Of a stretch of 64,000 nucleotides of DNA, positions 1 through 9,960 are shown in pieces. Origin of the DNA: Bacillus mycoides (lineage in GTDB: Bacteria > Bacillota > Bacilli > Bacillales > Bacillaceae_G); NCBI RefSeq assembly GCF_001757995.1, contig NZ_LXLV01000065.1, positions 82,941-146,940 on the forward strand, read 5' to 3'. Made by a program: the position numbers and the translations under genes. Each line of letters opens with the position of its first letter. Positions within the stretch are counted from its first letter, which is position 1. The notes under the pieces are model-generated. The model was not told the origin of the DNA, made no database searches, and saw only the letters and a program-made list of their open reading frames with translations.

Positions 1-26
1 TCACTTCTTTTCCTTACAATATAAAA

Positions 27-52
27 GGTTAGTGTCGTCGTCAACACTAACC
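27..52 (-). terminator. Terminator of the spoIVF operon
   Basis: A perfect 9-bp inverted repeat (27-35 with 44-52), followed on the minus strand by TTTTAT. The TAG stop of spoIVFB lies inside the stem. Confidence 0.75.
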
Positions 53-907
53 AATTAATTCTTCAACAGATGAGGTTGTTCGTTTTTCAGCAAAATACGC
101 ATACAACAATTCATTTTCATCCAATGTGTAATGCTCTTTATATTCTCCATGGACGATAATAGAATGTTTATATCCTCTGCGAAATTTTGTGAAAATCGTA
201 TACAAGCGATCTTCTGTTTTCACCTCAATAGGTGCAATTTTTTCAATATCTCTTTTATTCCCATAATAACGTTCTAATAAAAAACGCATAAATGCGTAAC
301 GTCTTTGTTTCCATTCTTGATATAAAGAAATCGCTAGAAAAACGAGTAATACCCACATCATAATGTTATTACTATTCCACAGTAACTGCCATCCTAATAT
401 TACACTAAAAAAAACACATGACAATTTCATCATCTTTTCATGTGCTTGTAAATAAGGAAAACGATATGATAATACATTAAATAATACTTTTCCGCCATCA
501 AGTGGCCAAATAGGCAATAAATTAAACCCTAAAATAATGACATTATTCCATACAAAGAAATGGTACAAATCATCAGTTACCCAGCCCGCTTGATACAAAA
601 TATAAGCGACCGCAATCATCCATATATGCTGAATTGGTCCAGCTATAACGACAATTAATTCTTCTTTTAATGATTTATTCCCATGCTCTTCCATCTCAAC
701 TACGCCACCAAACGGCAAGAGCTGAATTTGTTTAATACGCCAATTATAATATACAGCGGCAAAAGCATGCCCAAGTTCATGAACTAAAACGATACAAAAT
801 AGTAATAGTAACTCTTTAAAACGTGCTGTAAAAATACCAATAACGATAATAACCCAAAACAATGGATGTACTGTAATTTTCGTTAAAACATCTCTATATT
901 TAATCAA
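47..907 (-). CDS. spoIVFB: SpoIVFB, intramembrane metalloprotease that activates pro-sigma-K
   Basis: Site-2 protease (M50 family) of the mother-cell membrane around the forespore. In B. subtilis it cleaves pro-sigma-K. The zinc motif HELGH is at residues 43-47 and the second metal-ligand motif LDGGK, with its Asp at 137, lies in a later membrane segment. Several hydrophobic segments fill the first 200 residues, and the soluble tail corresponds to the CBS-like domain of the family. At 286 residues it has the usual length. The likely start is TTG at 907, which follows an AGGTGA ribosome site. It overlaps the end of spoIVFA by 8 bases, so translational coupling is likely. Confidence 0.95.
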   Translation of the reverse strand: MIKYRDVLTKITVHPLFWVIIVIGIFTARFKELLLLFCIVLVHELGHAFAAVYYNWRIKQIQLLPFGGVVEMEEHGNKSLKEELIVVIAGPIQHIWMIAVAYILYQAGWVTDDLYHFFVWNNVIILGFNLLPIWPLDGGKVLFNVLSYRFPYLQAHEKMMKLSCVFFSVILGWQLLWNSNNIMMWVLLVFLAISLYQEWKQRRYAFMRFLLERYYGNKRDIEKIAPIEVKTEDRLYTIFTKFRRGYKHSIIVHGEYKEHYTLDENELLYAYFAEKRTTSSVEELIG

Positions 908-1646
908 ATGAAATCACCTGAATAGGATCAATAAATTTTTTATTCTTTTTCATCGCAAAATAAAATTTACCGTTTTTATTATTTTCGTCACTATTCACCG
1001 TTCCGATTTTTTGTTTTTTCGAAACGTAATCATATAACTTCACTGACATATCGTTTAAATTTCCGTACCAAGACTCCGTACCATCAGCGTGCTGAATTTG
1101 AACTGTATTTCCAAGTTCCTCTTTCTTTCCCGCAAAAACAACTATACCCTCATTTACTGACTCCACCGTTGCATTTGTAGCCGTTTGAACAAATACACCT
1201 TGACCATTTTTTTGAAATCCTTGCATCACCTTTCCAGAGGCCGGAATCGCATAATCCTTTTGCTGAATAGCCTCTTCTTTTTTCTCATTTGGAGAAAAGA
1301 ACACGAGAGGTTTTCCAAACTGTTTTTCATACCATTTCGATATAGTAGCAAATTGAAATTCTTCTTGCATAACTTTTTCTGTAACAGCTCTAGTACCATC
1401 AAAAGAAGAAGGTGCGTTCTTAAATAAAATAGCAACTGAAAGAACTAATATTGCTGATAGCAAAACTTTGAAGAGAAAAACTTCTTTTCGAAATAGAGGA
1501 TGAATTTCCTTCTCCCCCTCTTCAATAAAGACCGTTTCACTATCAAAATCTCCTCCCGCAAAATACCGCTCTTCCTCCATCCTTTCTTGCTCTGCTTTCC
1601 TTTTCGCAATCCGCTTTTTAATTTCTTCCACACGTCTATTCTTCAT
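900..1646 (-). CDS. spoIVFA: SpoIVFA, regulator of the SpoIVFB protease
   Basis: Membrane-anchored partner that holds SpoIVFB inactive with BofA until the SpoIVB signal arrives from the forespore (known in B. subtilis). The sequence shows a highly charged cytoplasmic N-terminus rich in Lys, Arg and Glu, one transmembrane segment near residues 57-75, and a C-terminal LytM/M23-like domain (about 135-245). That domain resembles peptidoglycan endopeptidases but shows no convincing zinc-ligand set, so it is probably regulatory. GAAAGGAG precedes the ATG. It is the first gene of the two-gene spoIVF operon, expected to be sigma-E dependent. Confidence 0.94.
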   Translation of the reverse strand: MKNRRVEEIKKRIAKRKAEQERMEEERYFAGGDFDSETVFIEEGEKEIHPLFRKEVFLFKVLLSAILVLSVAILFKNAPSSFDGTRAVTEKVMQEEFQFATISKWYEKQFGKPLVFFSPNEKKEEAIQQKDYAIPASGKVMQGFQKNGQGVFVQTATNATVESVNEGIVVFAGKKEELGNTVQIQHADGTESWYGNLNDMSVKLYDYVSKKQKIGTVNSDENNKNGKFYFAMKKNKKFIDPIQVISFD

Positions 1647-1750
1647 ACTGTCTCCTTTCTTTAGTTAGCCTTATTCAAATAGAAACAGTTATATACAGTT
1701 TGTACATATGTATGAGTTATAGAAGGAAGATATTCATGCGAAGAAAAAAG

Positions 1751-1780
1751 AAAGCACTCCGCATTTAAGCGAAGTGCTTT
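1751..1780 (-). terminator. Terminator after minCD
   Basis: A 12-bp stem with one mismatch (AAAGCACT-CGC arms) and a T-rich tail on the minus strand. It lies between minD and spoIVFA. Confidence 0.75.
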
Positions 1781-2577
1781 TAACGGATTCCAAAGAAATT
1801 TTTCATCTTTGTAAATACCGATACTTTTTCTTGTTCAAATGCTTGTAATGGTACATTCTCACCTAACAAGCGTCTTGCAATATTACGATAAGCTATTGCT
1901 GCTTTCCCACTAGGTTGCAGTGCTACAGGTTCACCTGTATTCGTAGCACGAATAACTTCATCATCATCCTCGACAACTCCAAGAAGCTCGATTGACAGTG
2001 TACGTACGATTTCATCAACATCTAACATATCCTGTTCATGAAGCATATGACTACGCACACGGTTAATGACAAGTTTCGGTGGTTCAATATCCTCTTTCTC
2101 TAAAAGCCCGATAATACGATCCGCATCACGCATTGAGGATACTTCTGGTGTTGTTACAACGATTGCTTTATCCGCACCTGCTACAGCATTTTTAAATCCC
2201 TGCTCAATCCCCGCAGGACAATCAATTAATATGTAATCATAATCTTGACGTAATACTTGTATTAATTCATCCATTTGTTCAGGTGTTACCGCCGATTTAT
2301 CGCTCGTTTGTGCTGCAGGTAATAAATAAAGATCATCAAAACGCTTATCTTTAATAAGAGCCTGAGGTAAACGACAACGCCCTTCAACGACATCAACAAG
2401 ATCAAATACAATACGATTTTCCAGCCCCATTACTACGTCTAAATTGCGTAAACCGATATCTGTATCAATTAAACACACTTTTTTTCCAGATAACGCAAGG
2501 GCTGTACCAATGTTCGCAGACGTTGTAGTTTTACCTACTCCGCCTTTTCCAGATGTAATTACTATTGCCTCTCCCAC
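1780..2577 (-). CDS. minD: MinD, septum-site ATPase
   Basis: ParA/MinD-type ATPase that dimerises on the membrane and carries MinC to block polar division. The deviant Walker A motif GKGGVGKTT is at residues 10-18, and the switch region holds DTDIGLRNLD. The last residues (VFTKMKNFFGIR) form the amphipathic membrane-targeting helix. Length is 265 residues, normal for Bacillus. The start codon is GTG after AAAGGGG, and minC ends two bases upstream, so the pair is co-transcribed. No upstream MinE is seen; Bacillus uses DivIVA and MinJ instead. Confidence 0.97.
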   Translation of the reverse strand: MGEAIVITSGKGGVGKTTTSANIGTALALSGKKVCLIDTDIGLRNLDVVMGLENRIVFDLVDVVEGRCRLPQALIKDKRFDDLYLLPAAQTSDKSAVTPEQMDELIQVLRQDYDYILIDCPAGIEQGFKNAVAGADKAIVVTTPEVSSMRDADRIIGLLEKEDIEPPKLVINRVRSHMLHEQDMLDVDEIVRTLSIELLGVVEDDDEVIRATNTGEPVALQPSGKAAIAYRNIARRLLGENVPLQAFEQEKVSVFTKMKNFFGIR

Positions 2578-2579
2578 AG

Positions 2580-3266
2580 CTATACAATTCCCCTTTCTAA
2601 CTTTGTTAAATTAGGTCTAAGATGAGTGAGAAGTTGCAGGCGATCGACAACAATGTGATTGTTCTCATTAATGTACGCACATTCTGCCGCCTCTGCTCCG
2701 TCTTCTTTCTCTTCCGGAGCCCGCATTGTCACATCACTAATTCGGAGTTGCATAGGGTTCATAATAGATGCAGCAATAACAGCTTCTGAATCTCCATCAT
2801 ACCCCGCATGTGCAATTCCTCTTAGTGATCCCACGACAAAAATATTCCCCCCAGCGATAACCGTTCCGCCTGGATTAACATCTCCAATTAATAATAAATT
2901 GCCTTTTACATGTAACACTTGTCCAGAGCGAACAATTTTGGAAATAGGGACAATTTCTGTTTCTTCTTTCCAAGCTATTGCTTCTGCTTTTGTTATAACA
3001 TCACTTTCAATTGATTCCACAACAAGGTTCTTCTTATTGCGAATTAACGTACGAATCTCTTCTTGTTGTACTTCTGTTAAATAGCGATTTCCTACTTTAA
3101 CACGCACTTCAATTAAAGAACGTCCGTCACTCTCATAGTAATGTGTAGAAAGCTTTTCATCCAATTCTTTTAGTAACTCAGAGAATGAACAGCAATCATC
3201 TAAATGAAGTGTTATTCCATCTTTTGTCCCTTTTATCGTTACATTTTGTTGCTTTTTTTCTTCCAC
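2580..3266 (-). CDS. minC: MinC, FtsZ assembly inhibitor
   Basis: Septum-site determining protein. The N-terminal domain (about 1-105) corresponds to the FtsZ-inhibiting part. The C-terminal domain (about 110-210) shows the glycine-rich beta-helix turns of the family ([19 protein letters not shown]), which bind MinD and form the dimer. At 228 residues it has normal size. It directly precedes minD and follows mreD by 35 bases, as in the mreBCD-minCD operon of B. subtilis. Confidence 0.96.
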   Translation of the reverse strand: MEEKKQQNVTIKGTKDGITLHLDDCCSFSELLKELDEKLSTHYYESDGRSLIEVRVKVGNRYLTEVQQEEIRTLIRNKKNLVVESIESDVITKAEAIAWKEETEIVPISKIVRSGQVLHVKGNLLLIGDVNPGGTVIAGGNIFVVGSLRGIAHAGYDGDSEAVIAASIMNPMQLRISDVTMRAPEEKEDGAEAAECAYINENNHIVVDRLQLLTHLRPNLTKLERGIV

Positions 3267-3301
3267 TAAAGTTCACCCCACCGATTCAATTCGACATAAA
3301 A

Positions 3302-3847
3302 TTAGAAAATCCTTTTTTCTTTTTCTTCTATCGCTTTTGAAAGACGCACTAAATATCGTCTCAGTGGGAAACAAACTATTAATAAGAAAATTCCATTTAG
3401 CAATAAAGTAGCAAGGAGACGATCTGTGAAAAAGACAGACGCTGACATGTGAGTACGTCCTAACAAAGTTAAAAACCCATACACATAATACTCTAATGCT
3501 GCAATGCTAGCTAATACGATAGAAACAACAATAAATAAATTCAATTGCAATACCTTCATCGCACTATAAACTAAATAAGCTAAAATCGGATAAGCAAAAA
3601 TATATATTCCGACAAGTTCCGTGTATACGGTATCAAATAAGAAACCAAATAATAGTCCGTAGTAAATCCCTTGAACCGGACTATAGTACACCGTAATAAA
3701 ACATAACACAATTATAAAGAAATGCGGTGCTGCTATACTGCCTTTCCAAAAGACGTCTGTTGGAACAACAGTAGAGAACATATTTTCAAATAAAAAAACA
3801 AAAAGGAGCAAAAGAGGAAGAGCTGCTCTTTTTAAAATCGTCATCAT
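3302..3847 (-). CDS. mreD: MreD, rod-shape membrane protein
   Basis: Integral membrane component of the elongasome. It has five to six hydrophobic segments over 181 residues and almost no soluble part, as is typical. Identity rests on family features (an SVVPTDVFWKGSIAAPHFF-like N-terminal loop) and on position directly after mreC with a 14-base gap. It probably acts with MreC and the RodA/PBP2 cell wall synthase. Confidence 0.93.
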   Translation of the reverse strand: MMTILKRAALPLLLLFVFLFENMFSTVVPTDVFWKGSIAAPHFFIIVLCFITVYYSPVQGIYYGLLFGFLFDTVYTELVGIYIFAYPILAYLVYSAMKVLQLNLFIVVSIVLASIAALEYYVYGFLTLLGRTHMSASVFFTDRLLATLLLNGIFLLIVCFPLRRYLVRLSKAIEEKEKRIF

Positions 3848-3861
3848 CTCTTCTTCCCCTC

Positions 3862-4713
3862 CTATTCTAACGGCGCTGTAGGCGTAGCGCGTTTGGCAAC
3901 CGTAATATGCTCTACGTCATTTAAATCAGCAGCAGGTTTTACATAAGCTGTTTTTGTTAAACCGTATGGATCTGGCTGAACATCAACGATTGTTCCGATC
4001 ACAAGCCCTTTCGGGAAAATATCCCCAAGCCCAGACGTTACAACTAGTTGATCTTTTGCTACTGGTGCATCAGAGCCAATCTTTGTGAAAAGAAGTAATT
4101 GTTTTTCTTTATCATAACCTTCAATCAATCCAAAGATTTTTTCTTGTCCTTGTACAATAGCAGAAACACGGTTTGTTCGGCTCATAGAACTTAACAACTC
4201 TACTGATGATGTAAACTGCGATACACTTTTCACTCGTCCAACTAAACCTTGTGAAGTGATTACAGCCATATCTTTTTTAATTCCTTGCTGTGCCCCTTTA
4301 TCAATTCCAATTAAATCGTACCATTTATCTGGATTACGAGAAACAACAGTAGCTGGAATTTCAGTATAATCGCTATTCAACTCTTTTTTACCAGTTAACT
4401 CTTGTAATTTCTTTTTATCATCTTCTAATTGCTTTACGTCACTTGATAACTTTGCATAGTTATCTAACTTTGCTTTTAATTCTTTATTCTCTTCATACGT
4501 GCGCTTTACATCTTCTACGTTTTCGAAGAATCCGGCAACATAATTCGCTGGCTTTTGGAATACACGTTCTACAACACCGACAGTATCTTTTATAAACTGC
4601 TCTGGCCATGATAAACTGTTCCGTTCTTTCAATGAGATTCCAATCAATGCCACGAGAAGAATAATACTAACTAACAAAACAATTAATCTTTTGTTTAAGA
4701 AAAACTGTGGCAC
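3862..4713 (-). CDS. mreC: MreC, rod-shape determining protein
   Basis: Bitopic membrane protein that forms filaments outside the cytoplasmic membrane and links MreB to wall synthesis. It has one N-terminal transmembrane helix (about 9-27), a coiled coil with many Lys and Glu (about 60-105), and a beta-rich MreC domain to about residue 270. Two in-frame GTG codons lie close together. The second, at 4713, has better spacing from GAGGG and gives 283 residues; the first, at 4719, would add two. Confidence 0.95.
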   Translation of the reverse strand: MPQFFLNKRLIVLLVSIILLVALIGISLKERNSLSWPEQFIKDTVGVVERVFQKPANYVAGFFENVEDVKRTYEENKELKAKLDNYAKLSSDVKQLEDDKKKLQELTGKKELNSDYTEIPATVVSRNPDKWYDLIGIDKGAQQGIKKDMAVITSQGLVGRVKSVSQFTSSVELLSSMSRTNRVSAIVQGQEKIFGLIEGYDKEKQLLLFTKIGSDAPVAKDQLVVTSGLGDIFPKGLVIGTIVDVQPDPYGLTKTAYVKPAADLNDVEHITVAKRATPTAPLE

Positions 4714-4754
4714 GTTCACACCCTCTTAATTTTACTGATTTTTATTTTGCAATA

Positions 4755-5792
<1,038 letters not shown>

Positions 5793-5932
5793 TTATTTTC
5801 ACGGACTCATTTTTCTTACTTTATATTTATAAAAACAGTACGTTTTTTTATATCTGTATCCTTCTTGTAGATAATTTTCTACAAAAAACTCATAAATCAC
5901 ATTATAAAACAAAATAGGTAAAAAGAATAGTC

Positions 5933-6610
5933 TTAAATATGACCTTTTTCCTTTAAACTCACGAATTTATGGTCACCTATTATGATATGATCAAGCACTT
6001 CAATTCCAATAATCCGACCACATTCTACTAGTCGTTTTGTAACTTCAATATCTTCACGGCTCGGCGCCGGATCTCCTGAGGGATGGTTATGAAGACATAT
6101 AATAGAGGCTGCTGCCCGACGGAAAGCTTCTTTAAAAACTTCCCTTGGGTGCACAATCGACGTATTTAAACTTCCAATAAAAATAGTTTGCCTATGTATA
6201 ACTTGATTTTTCGTATTCAAATATAAACAAACAAAGTGCTCCTGTTGCAAAAAACGCATCTCTTCCATCATATAACTCGCACAATCTTCTGGACTTCGAA
6301 TACTATATCTATTTTGATATTCTAAACGTACCATTCTTCTACCTAATTCAAAAGCAGCCATAAGCTGCGACGCCTTTGCAATCCCAATACCATGAATACT
6401 CATCAGCTCTTCTAACGTTGCATCCTTTAACATTCGTAAGCCGTCAAAATGATGTAGAATATTATCCGATAACGTTAAAACCGTTTCTTCTTTAGAACCC
6501 GTTCTGAGTAAAACTGCAAGAAGTTCTCGATTCGATAAACTTCCTGCTCCTTCTAACAATAAACGCTCCCGTGGCTGTTCTTCTTTCACAACATCACGAA
6601 TACCGTTCAT
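5933..6610 (-). CDS. radC: RadC/YsxA family JAB-domain protein
   Basis: Protein of the RadC family. An N-terminal helix-hairpin-helix region (about 30-90, HGIGIAKASQLMAAFELGRR) precedes a JAB/MPN metal-binding domain with the HNHPSGDPAPSREDI motif near residues 173-187. Metallo-isopeptidase-like chemistry is possible, but the cellular role is not settled, and the old DNA-repair assignment of radC is doubtful. It lies between maf and mreB as in B. subtilis. Confidence 0.93.
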   Translation of the reverse strand: MNGIRDVVKEEQPRERLLLEGAGSLSNRELLAVLLRTGSKEETVLTLSDNILHHFDGLRMLKDATLEELMSIHGIGIAKASQLMAAFELGRRMVRLEYQNRYSIRSPEDCASYMMEEMRFLQQEHFVCLYLNTKNQVIHRQTIFIGSLNTSIVHPREVFKEAFRRAAASIICLHNHPSGDPAPSREDIEVTKRLVECGRIIGIEVLDHIIIGDHKFVSLKEKGHI

Positions 6611-6640
6611 CTCTTCACCCCTTTTTTACGATTTCTCCTA

Positions 6641-6671
6641 AAGAAAACCCCATGCAATTTTACGCATGGGT
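6641..6671 (-). terminator. Terminator at the end of maf
   Basis: A CCCATGC/GCATGGG hairpin with TTTTCTTT on the minus strand. The maf stop codon TAA forms part of the loop, so gene end and terminator overlap. Confidence 0.75.
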
Positions 6672-7235
6672 TACATCGCTATCAAACTGTTTTAATTCAC
6701 GGACAAGACGCGCAATTGGCAAGCCAACTACACTGTAGTAGTCCCCTTGAATATGTTGAACAAAAATAGACCCTTTACCTTGAATTCCGTAGCTTCCTGC
6801 CTTATCAAGTGGTTCCTTAGATGCAACGTATACGTCTATTTCCTCTTCTGTTAATTCCCAAAATGTTACTTCTGTACGTTCATAAAAAGTTATCGTTTTT
6901 TCTTTCGATATAATTGCAACACCTGTGTATACTTCGTGTGTTTTCCCTGATAATAATTGTAGCATTTCTTTCGCCTCAGCCTCATTAGACGGCTTTCCAA
7001 GAATACGTGAATCATATGTAACAATTGTATCTGCACCTAGTACAACGTGTTCACTATGATTTTCTGCCACAGCAGATGCTTTTTGCAAAGCAAGCGACAT
7101 AACAATATCAGAAGGTGATGAATATGCACCAATCGTCTCTTCTACTTCACTAACAACGATTTCAAATGGCACATCAGCTAATTCAAGCAGTTCCTTCCTC
7201 CTAGGTGATCCTGAAGCTAAAATAATTTTCCTCAT
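6660..7235 (-). CDS. maf: Maf-family nucleoside triphosphate pyrophosphatase
   Basis: House-cleaning pyrophosphatase of the Maf/YhdE family that hydrolyses non-canonical or pyrimidine NTPs; in Bacillus it is also linked to arrest of septation. The N-terminal signature [13 protein letters not shown], the VLGADTIV motif (about residue 67) and KP-S-EAKEML are all present. The chosen ATG at 7235 gives 191 residues and follows GAAGGGAAGGAG; an upstream in-frame start would add seven residues but lies over the ribosome site. Confidence 0.95.
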   Translation of the reverse strand: MRKIILASGSPRRKELLELADVPFEIVVSEVEETIGAYSSPSDIVMSLALQKASAVAENHSEHVVLGADTIVTYDSRILGKPSNEAEAKEMLQLLSGKTHEVYTGVAIISKEKTITFYERTEVTFWELTEEEIDVYVASKEPLDKAGSYGIQGKGSIFVQHIQGDYYSVVGLPIARLVRELKQFDSDVTHA

Positions 7236-7410
7236 ATTTTCTCCTTCCCTTCTCACATGAAGCAGAATAATTCAAATCAATCGTATCAAAGGAATAGTTT
7301 CCCCACAAATTCTAGAAATATCATTTTCTCTAAACAAAATAATAGTTCTTTTTAAATACGATTATATTCTGCCCATACAGAAAGCACTTTGCTCTAAATT
7401 CAAAAGAAAA

Positions 7411-7434
7411 GAAAGAAGTATATGTACTTCTTTC
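7411..7434 (-). terminator. Terminator after spoIIB
   Basis: A perfect 10-bp stem (GAAAGAAGTA arms) with a TATG loop and a TTCTTTTC-type tail on the minus strand. Confidence 0.75.
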
Positions 7435-7452
7435 CCCTTCATCATTATCTTA

Positions 7453-8400
7453 TTATTTTACTTTTTGTGAAACCATTTTTTCGTACGAAAGTAATCCATC
7501 AATAATAACTTGATTTAATTTAGCTACAGATTCCTTATCGCTCTTCCCTTCCTTGATCGTTTGCACCGCTACTGACGTATACGTATAAAGCTTCTTCGCA
7601 TCTTCACGCTTCACACCCTTTCCTTCCTTTTCAATAGCTTTCCACTCTTTTTCAATCGCCTCTACATCTTTTGGATTACTTTTCCCACTAGTTTGTACGC
7701 TGGACACATACTTTGCTAAATGAGTATATAATGGCTGCACTTTCGCTAAAAACCCACCCACTTCTTTATCCGTTTTGAGCAACGCTTTATCTGTAATATC
7801 CCAATTTTTTTTCAAAACCGAAACACCGTCTTGCTTATACTGATCTATTAATTGATTAACAGCCTGTTCATCGCTCGTAATACCAACAACTAACGCATAC
7901 TTATCACCACTCGGTTTCAAAGCAGCCACGCCTCCGTTACTTTTCCACTCTTCAATAGCAGCCTGTCCTTTTTCTTCAGAGGAATACAGCCCTCCTTGAA
8001 CAAAAAATAGTTTCATTGGTTCTAATGCAGCTCCTACTTGCGCTTTTTGTTTTTCCTCCTTTGGTGTTGCTGTTTGTTCTACCGTTCCGCCCACCTTTTG
8101 TTCCTCATTACCTATCTGCTTCGAAGCCGTTACCTTACCTTGTCCTTTAAGTAAATGCAACATTCCCATTCCAAGCGCCGTACCAATAATAATTGCAATT
8201 GCAACGATTGTGATTATTGTATTACTCCATTTCTTTCTGTACTGTTCCATAGGCAGTGTCTTTGTTTTTTTAAAAGGCACAACGTTTTGTGACCTTTCAC
8301 TTTCTACTACCATCCAGTCAAACTCATCCTTCTTTTTTTCCTCATACTTCGCCTCTGTTCCATTTACTTTCACCGAGATCGTTCGTGATTGCTTGTCCAT
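7453..8400 (-). CDS. spoIIB: SpoIIB, SPOR-domain sporulation protein
   Basis: Stage II sporulation protein that localises to the septum and helps dissolve septal peptidoglycan at the start of engulfment. A charged cytoplasmic N-terminus of about 65 residues leads into one membrane helix (about residues 65-85, IITIVAIAIIIGTALGMGMLHLL). A SPOR-like repeat region (about 130-195, MKLFFVQGGLYSSEEKGQAA) follows, then a helical tail. Identification rests on this layout and on position between folC and maf. The ATG at 8400 gives 315 residues. Confidence 0.85.
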   Translation of the reverse strand: MDKQSRTISVKVNGTEAKYEEKKKDEFDWMVVESERSQNVVPFKKTKTLPMEQYRKKWSNTIITIVAIAIIIGTALGMGMLHLLKGQGKVTASKQIGNEEQKVGGTVEQTATPKEEKQKAQVGAALEPMKLFFVQGGLYSSEEKGQAAIEEWKSNGGVAALKPSGDKYALVVGITSDEQAVNQLIDQYKQDGVSVLKKNWDITDKALLKTDKEVGGFLAKVQPLYTHLAKYVSSVQTSGKSNPKDVEAIEKEWKAIEKEGKGVKREDAKKLYTYTSVAVQTIKEGKSDKESVAKLNQVIIDGLLSYEKMVSQKVK

Positions 8401-8544
8401 ACACTCACACCTCACCTCTTGTCGTTGTCCGCATCATATCATATTCATTCCACAAAAAAACGAGATATTTGTCAGAGGAATTCGTCAAATAACCCTATAT
8501 TATTATCTTATATGTATGCATTTGACTTCATTTGTAGAACAAAA

Positions 8545-8570
8545 AACTAGATAGCAAAGACTATCTAGTT
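8545..8570 (-). terminator. Terminator after folC
   Basis: A perfect 10-bp stem (AACTAGATAG arms) followed by TTTTTTG on the minus strand. The folC TAG stop is inside the stem. Confidence 0.8.
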
Positions 8571-9866
8571 TTTCCCGCGAATATATTTTCTAACTTCGGA
8601 AATGAAATACAAAGAACCTGTTATGATAAAGACATCATTTTCTCCAATCATTTCAACCTTTGTATCAATTGCCTCTTTCCAATCTTCAAAAACTAATTTT
8701 GACTCTTGTTGTGAATACGAAGCAAGCTTGTCAGCAGAAATAGCACGATCAAAGGCGAATGTTGTAAAAATAATTTCATCTGCAATTGCATCTAGTTGCC
8801 CTACCATGTTATGCAATTGTTTATCACCAAGAGCTGTAAATAAAACTATTACATTTTTATCTTTGTAATGTGTCTCTACTGTTTTTACAAGACTTTCAAT
8901 ACCTTCTGGATTATGAGCACCATCTATTATAATATCTGGATTACTTTGTAACTTTTCAAATCGACCAATCCAATAGGCTTCTTGTAAGCCAGCTTTCATT
9001 TCCTCTTCATTAATTAAAAATGATAAATATGTTTTTAAATACATTACTGCCATAAGCGCTAGCGCTGCATTGCCTACTTGATGAATACCTTTCATGGAAA
9101 TCCGAACATTTTCAAACGAGGCGAATGGACAAGCAAAATCAAAATGTTCTCCATCTTCATTAGAATGTTTATGTAATGTTGTAAACTGTTTTCCAAGTTC
9201 ATATAAGCTTGCATGATTTTCCTTAGCAACCTTTTGAATTACCTGTAATGCTTCTTCATTTTTCACACCAGTAATAACTGGCACACCAGACTTAATAATT
9301 CCTGCCTTTTCATATGCAATCTCTCCTAGTGTATTACCTAAAATATGCATATGATCGTGACCGATATTCGTAATAATTGTGAGAACCGGATGAATAACAT
9401 TTGTAGAATCAAATCGTCCCCCAAGCCCCGTTTCAAATAAAACAACATCACAGAAATTAACTTTACCGAAATAACAAATTGCCATTACTGTAATGATTTC
9501 AAACTCAGTCGCTTCTCCTAAGTCCGTCTCATCTAATTTTTCAACGACTGGCTTTACCATATTTACAAGTTCTGCAATCTCTTCATCTGCAATCGGTATT
9601 CCGTTTACACTAATACGTTCATTGAATGTTTCTATGTAAGGCGATGTAAACGATCCTACTTTATATTTCGCGTCTTCTAGCATGTAGCGCATATATGTTA
9701 AAGTTGAACCTTTTCCATTTGTGCCGGCAAGATGAACACATTTTATATGACGCTCTGGATTTCCGAGTTCTTCTAACATACATTGCATTCTTTCTAGTCC
9801 TGGTTTTATCCCAAATTTCAATCGGCTATGAATCCAGCTTATCGCTTCTTCGTATGTATGTATCAC
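8565..9866 (-). CDS. folC: Folylpolyglutamate synthase / dihydrofolate synthase
   Basis: Mur-ligase family enzyme that adds glutamate to dihydropteroate and tetrahydrofolate. The P-loop is HLAGTNGKGSTLTYM (about residues 46-60), followed by TSPYIETFNERI and the late IIDGAHNPEG motif. The start is a GTG at 9866, preceded by GAAAGGGG at good spacing and giving 433 residues. The longer reading frame that runs upstream crosses the valS terminator and is not a credible start. It is separated from valS by that terminator, so an own promoter is likely. Confidence 0.95.
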   Translation of the reverse strand: MIHTYEEAISWIHSRLKFGIKPGLERMQCMLEELGNPERHIKCVHLAGTNGKGSTLTYMRYMLEDAKYKVGSFTSPYIETFNERISVNGIPIADEEIAELVNMVKPVVEKLDETDLGEATEFEIITVMAICYFGKVNFCDVVLFETGLGGRFDSTNVIHPVLTIITNIGHDHMHILGNTLGEIAYEKAGIIKSGVPVITGVKNEEALQVIQKVAKENHASLYELGKQFTTLHKHSNEDGEHFDFACPFASFENVRISMKGIHQVGNAALALMAVMYLKTYLSFLINEEEMKAGLQEAYWIGRFEKLQSNPDIIIDGAHNPEGIESLVKTVETHYKDKNVIVLFTALGDKQLHNMVGQLDAIADEIIFTTFAFDRAISADKLASYSQQESKLVFEDWKEAIDTKVEMIGENDVFIITGSLYFISEVRKYIRGKN

Positions 9867-9922
9867 GTTTGCTATTCCCCTTTCAAAAGACAAACTTCGT
9901 AATTCTATTATACGCAAAGAAA

Positions 9923-9949
9923 AGAGACTCACCAATATAGTGAGTCTCT
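9923..9949 (-). terminator. Terminator after valS
   Basis: A perfect 10-bp stem (AGAGACTCAC arms), a 7-base loop, then TTTTCTTT on the minus strand. Confidence 0.8.
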
Positions 9950-9960
9950 GAAAAACATTT

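Noticed and set aside
2659-3084. Open reading frame of 141 codons antisense to minC.
   Set aside because: A long plus-strand frame caused by codon bias in minC; nothing else supports it.
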